Below, piece by piece: positions 56,978-64,000 of a DNA stretch of 64,000 nt. Both the position numbers and the translations under genes were made by a program. Below the pieces are notes generated by a model. The model made no database searches, was not told the origin of the DNA, and saw only the letters and a list, made by a program, of their open reading frames with translations. This DNA is from Toxonevra muliebris (taxonomy: Eukaryota; Arthropoda; Insecta; Diptera; Pallopteridae), in NCBI GenBank assembly GCA_963691655.1, contig OY829327.1, positions 66,538,079 to 66,602,078 of the forward strand, in the 5' to 3' direction. Position 1 is the stretch's first letter; every line of letters begins with the position of its first letter.

Positions 56978-57982
56978 CCAATCATTTTTTTTTTTAAATA
57001 AACCTCGGTTTATTTTCCCAAAATATTACGACTCTAGCGATGACCGTTCGTGACCACATTTGGCCAAAAAAGAATATAAATATTTTTAAATTTATTAACT
57101 CGAGGAAAAAAATTTGTTGTTGTAATATTTAGAGGTTTTTCCAATAATCGAGATGAATTTTTAGAAAGGTAAAAATTTTTTAAATTTACTAACTCGAGGA
57201 AATAAATTTTTTGTTGATGGTGATGCACTCTAATGTATATATGTAGGTACATAAGAGTGTCTGTATGCAAGCAAGTGTGTAGGAACAAGCAAAAGTCATC
57301 AATAAATATATATTGACTTTCACAGTTCCTATAGCAGCGGCAGTAGCCTATTTGGTATCTATGGAGTATAGATATACTTTTACTTGAACAATGTTATCTG
57401 CACACCGGTGAAGTATTTTTTTTTATGAAAACCCTGCCAAAAGATAGAACAGACGTGAATGTCACATTCGCTGTCACATTCATCTGTACGCTTCACTTCC
57501 AATTTTAATATTTTGCCTTTCATAGCCTTCATATTTCAGCAGCATACGATATGAATTGGATATTTTACTTTTGTTCAACTGCTGTTGCCGCCTCAGCCGC
57601 TGCTGCAACTTGGAGATCATATGAAGCAACACAATCATAGTAAGCATAAGTTTGGATGTGCTGAATTCATATTTGCCAATATCGATGACGTTTTTCACTT
57701 CACTTCTTTTTTTGTATTTTCTTATACAAATCCGCCGTAAATCCCTGCTTTACAAAAGCATATGAAAAGAAATCGAAATGAATTTTATTCACTTCTTTGG
57801 AAACTAAAACCAAAAGAAATAGAAAGGTTTTCATAATAAGAGAAATATTTTTAATAACTACTTTCTTTAATCATCTCACGAGATTTTCCTGTGAAAATAT
57901 TCAGACTTGGAGATCTTTTTTTATAATAACACGGTGCGACAGTAAAAAATACCACTGCAAGTATCAGCGCTGCATCACTCAG
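56978..57982. other. Non-coding DNA, short direct repeat
   Basis: A ~35-bp block around ATTAACTCGAGGAAAAAAAT (57093) recurs as ACTAACTCGAGGAAATAAAT (57186). A minus frame at 57480-57698 has a coiled-coil-like Leu/Gln/Arg stretch (KLQQRLRRQQQLNKSK), which CAG/CTG-type repeats produce by chance. No gene supported. Confidence 0.35.
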
Positions 57983-58850
57983 CTACTGGGCGGCCCCGCC
58001 TTTCCTATTACAGCACTGGGGAGCGAAGTAGCGAACTGGCCCTGTTGTCACTGTCATTGATGTTGTAGGGCAACTATTAAGCTCGACATCCTCTATAACA
58101 ATGGAGTTCCTAGACAGCCCTCTTAAGGAGCTAGGAGTGAAATCAATCTCGATAGTGTCCGCAGTATTTGCAAAGTTACAAAACCGATGTAGAATCGCGT
58201 TATCATTGCTGGCAGCAGCAGGCACCGCGTAGGTACCATTAATACTTTACAACAGGGTTTCTTAACCTGTGATGCGCGTACCACCAGTGGTACTCTAACA
58301 GATAATGGACAGCAAACGAACTAAGCGATGGCTGAATTTTATTAAAAATCTGTATTTTCGCTACAGCTTTGGTGAACATAAAGTACACAAAGCACAGTTT
58401 TTTTAGTTCAGTGATACGCGTTTGATCCACATTGTACATTGATGATACTTGAAAAAAAAACTAGAGAACCGCTGCTTTAGAAAGTATTAGGGCCTCCCAT
58501 TTACGCACCCTCCGAGCCAAAGATGACAGCGCTGACAGTAACAGCCTTCATCCTCTTGAACTAAGCTCGCGTGGAAGTAGATGCAACTGTTACCAGCCGT
58601 CACCACAAGGAGATGATAGCCCACACTACTACCATGTCGCTCAAATACGGCATGCATCAAGTATAAGTTGGTCCCCTTGAGCGACTGAGAGCAGTTTTTG
58701 AAAGCCTCGTTAAGCCCTACATGAAGAACTGTGATAGCATACTTTAAAAGTGAAATGTTTTTCTCCATTAATCTCTTTTTCCACATGGCAAGTTTTCTTG
58801 TCGACAAGTTCACTATTCTCTTTTGGGGTTTCCACTTGCCTTTCAACACA
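57983..58850. other. GC-richer coding-like relic split by a hAT MITE
   Basis: The composition of 57983-58240 and 58485-58850 is clearly GC-richer than the flanks, and both strands have moderately long frames. Plus: MEFLDSPLKELGVKSISIVS and onwards to a stop at ~58230. Minus: RGLSRNSIVIEDVELNSC at 57983-58225, and KPQKRIVNLSTRKLAMWKKR with SSVGYHLLVVTAG at 58487-58849. No domain is recognised and I cannot tell which strand, if any, was coding. It may be a decayed gene or old transposon interrupted at 58253. Confidence 0.3.
58253..58474. mobile_element. hAT-type MITE, 222 bp
   Basis: Left end CAGGGTTTCTTAACC and right end (reverse complement CAGCGGTTCTCTAG) follow the hAT CAGNGNTTCT terminus. 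Flanks CTTTACAA (58245-58252) and CTTTAGAA (58475-58482) match at 7 of 8 positions, the 8-bp duplication size of hAT. No coding sequence. Confidence 0.75.
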
Positions 58851-59718
58851 GCAAGATTTCTTGAGCAATTAGCAAGATTTCATGATCAATTCCGATTTTA
58901 CTTTGTCTGACATTTGTGTTTTGAAAAACTTTAAGGGTTTATTGAATAAGAATAAAATGAAAGAAATAAATAGAATAAAAATGAAATTTCACTTGAAAAT
59001 TTTTTTCTCTCTCCAATAAAAAGCCAAAATCAATGCGCAACTAACTTAACCCATACGTACATACGTAAAATTTACGTATGCAAAAAATCTGCAATTTGTG
59101 GTCAGCATCTTAATTTTTTAAAACTCTTTGTTTTAATAAAATGAAGTTGTATTTTTTTTTAAAGTTTGCTTATGAATAAATAGTTTAATAAAATAAAAAA
59201 TAGCAATTTATACTGCAAAACATTGAAATATTTAAAGCGTACCAGTAGGACCAGGATGTTCATCTGCACGTAGAATTTACGTAGCTTTGGCCTTGTATTG
59301 TATTGTATTATAGAGGTTTCTGTCGTTGTACCGCGACCTATAAGATCTATTGTACGTCCCTCTTTTCTTTCTAGTCTAATCTGCCTAGAGTACCTCATCC
59401 AGTCCAGTCTCCCTCAAGAATTTGAGTATTGCGCCCGGATCTATGGATGCCAGTTCTGTACTGGGCACTTGGTGCATGCCCAGAGCTTTGGCCTTATATC
59501 GTAATATAAAAGAGCGTTATGGTTCCAGGGTTAAATTGGCAAATAAGAATAAAAAGAAATGCCAAAGAACGAACAGCACAAAATAAAACTGACGAGTACT
59601 CTGTACTACAAACTCGACTTGGGAACTTACTAGCATCTACGTTGTTTAAACTCGGAATATTCCGAATTAAATATTTTGAATGACAGAAAGCCACACCTAT
59701 TTGAAAGCAGTTGAGAAA
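58851..59718. other. AT-rich non-coding DNA
   Basis: Contains the small palindromic patch TACGTAAAATTTACGTA near 59063. Frames at 59159-59398 (-), 59298-59504 (+) and 59494-59694 (-) show no domain. Confidence 0.4.
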
Positions 59719-59818
59719 GCTGCCTCGGTGGTCTAGTGGCAGACTCTTGTCTCTGGAGTCGCGGATTCAATTCTCGGCTAAAGTATGGTTTCTTGTCTAT
59801 TGTAAAAAATTTGGTGCT
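59719..59818 (+). repeat. tRNA-like sequence, probably a SINE head
   Basis: GCCTCGGTGGTCTAGTGGCA holds an A-box-like TGGTCTAGTGG, and GCGGATTCAATTCTCGG holds a mutated B box at tRNA-like spacing. The acceptor ends do not pair, so a working tRNA gene is unlikely. The hAT element at 59827 interrupts what follows. Confidence 0.45.
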
Positions 59819-59826
59819 ATCTAGAT

Positions 59827-60676
59827 CAGTGGTTCTCACGAGATGGGGCGCGCCCCGCTAGGGGGGCGTAGAAAGATTTGAAGGGAGGCGCGGAGTCATT
59901 TCAATAAACAAATAGTTGCGTACTCAGTAATGCATTGTAATCATAATATTTGGTTTTTAATAAAATAATTTTTCTTTTATTTTAAATTATGTGCTAAAAT
60001 ATACACTTTTTAGTTTCGCATTTAAAAAAAATTAAATCGAATGTTAACTACCCTTTTTTGTGTTAAAATATTAATTATTTGTTTATTTTTGTGATGAAAT
60101 ATTAATACGAGTACGTATTTTTAATTATAAAAACAATATAATATTGAAATTTTAAATAAGATTTTTATATCCTTTTGGAAGATAATACAAATTTATTTAA
60201 AAACATCATTCTTCACTCAAAATAATTTTAGATAGAAAAATATCTGCATTTGAAACTATGTAACTCACCGTCATTCTTGTCTCCTTCTTTTCCTACAGTT
60301 TTTTTGGTGGGTTTCTTGACTGCATTTTACATAAACTTTGACATAAAGAATCACTTCAGAAAATACATTAATTGGTTAGTTTTTGCTAGCGATATTCCAA
60401 CTACAACCTCATTAAAACTTCACCATCCTAGTTTTCCTCACGAGAAACTATTCAACTACTAGATAAGTTTACTAGTTTAGTTTATCCTTAACACAGACTA
60501 ACCAGAGTCTCCTCCAAAGTAGACAGCAACTAGATATTTTCCAAGGCGGGTATGATTCAATTTATAAATAGTAAACCAGTACAAAAAATGTTGTGTGAAA
60601 ATCAAAGTGGGGGAGGCGTGGGCTTGGCACTAATTCGAAAAGGGAGGCGCCGGACAAAAACAGTTGAGAACCGCTG
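59827..60676. mobile_element. Non-autonomous hAT element, 850 bp
   Basis: Left CAGTGGTTCTCACGAGATGG and right (reverse complement CAGCGGTTCTCAACTG) are classic hAT termini. ATCTAGAT is duplicated perfectly on both sides (59819-59826, 60677-60684). GGCGC-rich subterminal motifs (GGGGCGCGCCCC, GGGAGGCG) recur at both ends. The plus frame 60250-60462 has no hAT transposase similarity, so the element depends on enzymes from elsewhere. Confidence 0.9.
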
Positions 60677-60684
60677 ATCTAGAT

Positions 60685-62500
60685 AATAGTGGTAGTCAGT
60701 GGAACTGGTAAAATATAATTTGAAAGATTAGAAGCGCGTTGGCTTGCAAGAACATCTTTTAATTTTTTTATTAATTTTCAGTAGTTTTTATAGAAAATTT
60801 TATATTCAATGTAAATATGTATTAGTATGCTTGCAAGCTCTGCATTTTTGTAAACAAATTCAGTTATCGCGCACTAAGTAGATATGCCTTAGATCTTGTT
60901 ACATTAATTTTTATTTGTTTATTTTAGTTTACTGTTATAAGAATTAATATTTGGCATTGAATTTAAAAATTAAGTATTGGGGTAGGTAATTACAGAGTGT
61001 AGGTATATGTGTGCATATGTGAGTACACTTCACCTTCGTTTTTTTTTCTTTCATAATTAACCCGTTACGAATCGCTGGGTGTAAATGAATGAAAGTTTTT
61101 GCAAGTGCCATAAAGGTGAAAAAAATTCTAATTTCAGACTATGTTCTTATCTCTACAAGTTTGGCCATTCGGGAGTAGTCGATTTTTCGACCATTGCCTC
61201 TCGTGCTCACCTGGTTCCAGCAAATAAACCTTGAAATGCGTTTATTATTTTTGCTGTAAATTACAATTCAAATACAAGTTGAAATTCGAAGAAATAATAT
61301 TTTCGAGTTTTTGTATAATTTTCTGCGAGCGTTATTTTTTTTTTTATTGCATGACTGTAAAAAAAGCAGGTTAAAATACGAACTGAACTAAACCAAAAAT
61401 AGTTTATGTTAAAAAAACTATGAAATAACATAATTGCCGGTTTGCTAAGTTATATTCATTCTTTAAAAATGTATTTAATTTATCGCTTAATTAATATATA
61501 CTATCAATAGTAAGAGCGTCCTATGGTTATTCATTGGATCAACCTCCCTCCCTTCCACTCCCCTCCTTGTATCCGCCACTGACTTACATACATACATACT
61601 TGCGTGCCTCGGTATGTAGAGCATATTGCGATGATGATGCAATTTACATTCATTTTCTGACAATATGCACTGCGTTGGGATTGTATTTTGTATTTGGTTG
61701 TATTTGGGGGCTCTTGAGAATGTGTCAAATTGATATTTCAAATCTTGCGTACTACGTGTATACATACGTGTTCAAACATGCAACATGACAGCAACAACAA
61801 CAATTACACAAGTGGCTTGGTTTTGTTATAGGGGCGGGTGGAGGGATGAGGGAGGAATGTTGTCAACAGCGCTTGCATTTTATCCTTTCAATAATATAGA
61901 TACATACGACATGCACATGCACACATACACACACACACACATGTATTTATATGTGAATATGTGTATGCGCATGTTTCGCATATGGAAAAAGTGTGTTAAA
62001 AATGGATTTTACGTTTCAGTGAATGCTTTCATTCTCGCTACCATTGCTCGTTGCCATTTCTGGTCCTTCTTGTTGTTACTGCTCTTCCCCAAACGAGTAA
62101 TTGTAAAATTCCTTTTCATGACATTTGTCAAATATTTTATCTTAATTGAATTCACTCTGCATCTAAAATATCCACACACTGTGAATATTTCAATATTTTT
62201 GGAAACATTAGTTGCATCAGCAAAAAGCACATAAGAAACATTTTTTTTACGATTACACGATTGGATTTTCTCTTCTTATAAATTTGCTGATCGATGTCAG
62301 TATTCAGGAATTCTGCAGACATACACTTCTCGCCTGATAGAATAAATTGGCATAGAAATATTTCTGGGAAACAACACCGGCATTTTGTTCGTTTACGACT
62401 AGATTCCAGAGAAGCGGCGAGAAACTCCACCTGGGATGTACCTCTGTTTTCATATCTCCTGATGTAAGAATTATCTAGTCATTATATGCATGATACATTG
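60685..62500. other. Non-coding DNA with CA microsatellite
   Basis: CACATACACACACACACACA lies at 61921-61940. CCTCCCTTCCACTCCCCTCC then TTGTATCCGCCACTGAC (61543-61582) resembles one end of a hAT-like MITE without a visible partner. Frames at 61785-62234 and 61534-61788 lack domains. Confidence 0.4.
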
Positions 62501-62515
62501 CACATATCTGGGTTA

Positions 62516-62826
62516 GGTTAGGTTAGGTTGGAGTGGCTGTCGAGAGACACACTTAGGCCTGAACGGCCCATTGTGATACCACATAGTTGGACCTACAGTT
62601 TAACGCCGATTCCGAACGGCGGTGTGGCAATTTTTTATCGGCTTGGTGGTTTTGCCATTACCAACCAATATGTGTACTTGTACACTATCTTATAATTCTC
62701 ATACACTTCATATTGATAGTGAATATAAGAAAGTTATAAAAATTAACCACCAGACGAGGACGGGAATCGAACCCGAACCTCCCAGATGAAAGTCTAGTGC
62801 ACTATCCAATAGGCTATCGAGGTCGT
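62516..62826 (-). mobile_element. tRNA-derived SINE, copy 2
   Basis: Minus-strand copy of the SINE at 41746-42056, differing at only a few positions by eye (for example the A-box region reads TAGCCTATTGG). The 15-bp duplication CACATATCTGGGTTA flanks it (62501-62515, 62827-62841). The 3' tail is (CCTAA)n-like, seen on the plus strand as GGTTAGGTTAGGTTGG. The minus frame 62708-62890 overlaps it and is spurious. Confidence 0.9.
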
Positions 62827-63064
62827 CACATATCTGGGTTAAACTATCTAAATTTTGGAAATATAATACCCGATAATTTATATTTAACATAAAAACTTAA
62901 TAATACCGTAAAAATTTCTTCAATCTAAGTTAGGGAATCATCCTGTATATATTATGGTTTTTTGCTTTTGGAAACGAGTTTTTTTTAATTGAATTGATTT
63001 GTTATGTATTAAGAAAGTTATTGATTTAATTTCCTAAGTTTTTTAAACAAAGAAAAATAAAAAA

Positions 63065-63879
63065 CAATTTATGTTTTTTGTAGATTATGAAAATTAAATC
63101 TAGTTGTTCATTTTCAAAGTCTTGACTAGTGTTTTATGTTTTAGTTTAATTTTAAATAATGTATAACAGGCTACAAGAATGTTTATATGTAGTCATCACA
63201 ACAACAGTGTATATAGAGGCGGGCAAATCAAACGGCTACGATTCCGAAACGACCGTCCGATTTGCCCGTCTCTAAATACATTGTTATTGTGATGACTACA
63301 TACCTTATATAGGGGAGTGTCGTCATGGTCGGGGCGCTGTCAGGGTCGGGATAGTGTCGTTTTCTCCGTTATATCTCACTAGCGTCCTTTAAGTTAATAT
63401 ACAGTATTGTTTGTTATGATAAAAGCAAAATGTTAATGCCGTTTCGAATTCAGAGCGTAAAGTGTATATGTGTTAAAAGAAGAAAAGTGACCGCGAGCTA
63501 CAAGAAGAGTCAAAAACTTTTTAGCAGTGCCAGAAAAAGTGGATGAATTTAAAAAATAACATGCAAACATCAAAGTAAGTTAACTTAAATTGTTCGATAA
63601 GGTTTAAGAAGCTGAAGTATGTAGCATTTCATGGTGTTTGCATCACGCGAATATGCTATAAATGATGCAAACTAAATAACGTGTGTTGTCAGGGTCGGAG
63701 CAGTACTTGTAATCAGGGTCGGAACACCTTATGCTCCAACCCTGACGACACTCCGTTCGTTCTTGAAGCCTGTTATACATTACTTAAAATAAAACTAAAA
63801 CATGAATTCGGTAGTCAAGACTTTGAAAATTAATAACTAGATTTAATTTTCATAATCTACAAAAAACATAATAAATTGA
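63065..63879. mobile_element. Long-TIR element with GGGTCGG motifs
   Basis: Outer arms 63065-63179 and 63760-63879 are inverted copies (TTTTTTGTAGATTATGAAAA ... AAGTCTTGAC ... ATAACAGGCT). Similarity continues inward to GGAGTGTCGTCA (63314) and its inverse at 63743-63754. Between the two parts of the left arm a palindrome (63188-63300) is inserted. The interior repeats CAGGGTCGG (63341, 63691, 63713 and inverted near 63737). No transposase frame. The class is unknown. Confidence 0.6.
63188..63300. repeat. 113-bp near-perfect palindrome
   Basis: Two 42-bp arms (TGTAGTCATCACAACAACAG ... GAGGCGGGCAAATC and its inverse) with four mismatches and a 29-nt loop. It interrupts the left arm of the long-TIR element, and TTATAT flanks both sides roughly, so it is probably a separate tiny foldback insertion. 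Confidence 0.75.
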
Positions 63880-64000
63880 TTAAACGGGGCCCTATTCAGA
63901 AAAATTACACCTTGAATCATTTTTCTACAAACATACACACTCTTGTACTAGACTTTCAATAACGAACGGTTATGCTGACTAGTTACAATGAGAAAACACA

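Noticed and set aside
57480..57698. Minus-strand frame with a coiled-coil-like KLQQRLRRQQQLNK stretch
   Set aside because: Arises from CTGCTG/GCCGCC-type repeats; no conserved surroundings.
61543..61582. hAT-like MITE end (GTCAGTGGCGGATAC on the minus strand)
   Set aside because: No inverted partner or target duplication could be found nearby.
62510..62531. Telomeric TTAGG repeat tract
   Set aside because: It is the short tail of a SINE with its own target duplication, not a telomere array.

Overview
The window reads as AT-rich nuclear DNA of a higher fly (Diptera). Evidence: one coding exon of the insect TipE family of sodium-channel auxiliary subunits, many ATGTATGT/CATACATA microsatellites typical of fly euchromatin, and fly-type transposable elements (R1-clade and other LINEs, mariner, hAT, Helentron, a Transib-like element). 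A tephritid or related acalyptrate is my guess; the sequence does not settle it. There are no bacterial operons, CRISPR arrays, rRNA genes or convincing functional tRNA genes.

Host coding content is sparse. The only host gene I support is the TipE-family exon at 24036-24802 (+). It ends in a textbook splice donor whose GTAA supplies an apparent in-frame stop, so the rest of the gene lies downstream, possibly outside the window. At 27853-28312 there is a decayed exon-like fragment of an unrecognised protein, with two stops and a frameshift behind a good splice acceptor. A coding-like patch at 57983-58850 is split by a hAT MITE.

The rest is a layered transposon landscape. 0-5 kb: two short inverted-repeat elements. 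4.8-6.1 kb: a duplicated 220-bp repeat. 6.2-11.6 kb: degenerate LINE reverse transcriptases, two of them head to head around a 2-kb element with ~480-bp inverted arms. 11.7-12.9 kb: a solo LTR with a 4-bp target duplication. 13.4-17.1 kb: a MITE, a Helentron fragment and a dispersed ~520-bp repeat. 18-24 kb: mostly unique sequence, a candidate TATA/Inr promoter and the 5' side of the TipE-family gene. 28.3-30.1 kb: another LINE. 32.6-34 kb: a deleted mariner inside an older inverted-repeat element. 35.46-42.43 kb: a Transib-like element (CACAGTG termini, 5-bp AGACG duplication) containing a full-length, apparently intact R1-clade LINE and a tRNA-derived SINE. 43.4-47.7 kb: a tandem duplication, two inverted copies of the ~520-bp repeat and a complete non-autonomous Helentron. 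53.1-64 kb: a degenerate LINE, MITEs, two hAT elements, two more SINE-related copies and a long-TIR element carrying a near-perfect palindrome.

The most informative object is the nest at 35.46-42.43 kb. The LINE has both ORFs open, an ATGA stop/start overlap between them, a perfect 3' stem-loop, a 36-nt pure A tail and a 15-bp target duplication, so it inserted recently and may still be active. I found no multi-gene pathway and no clearly new biological system; the novelty is in element structure and nesting.
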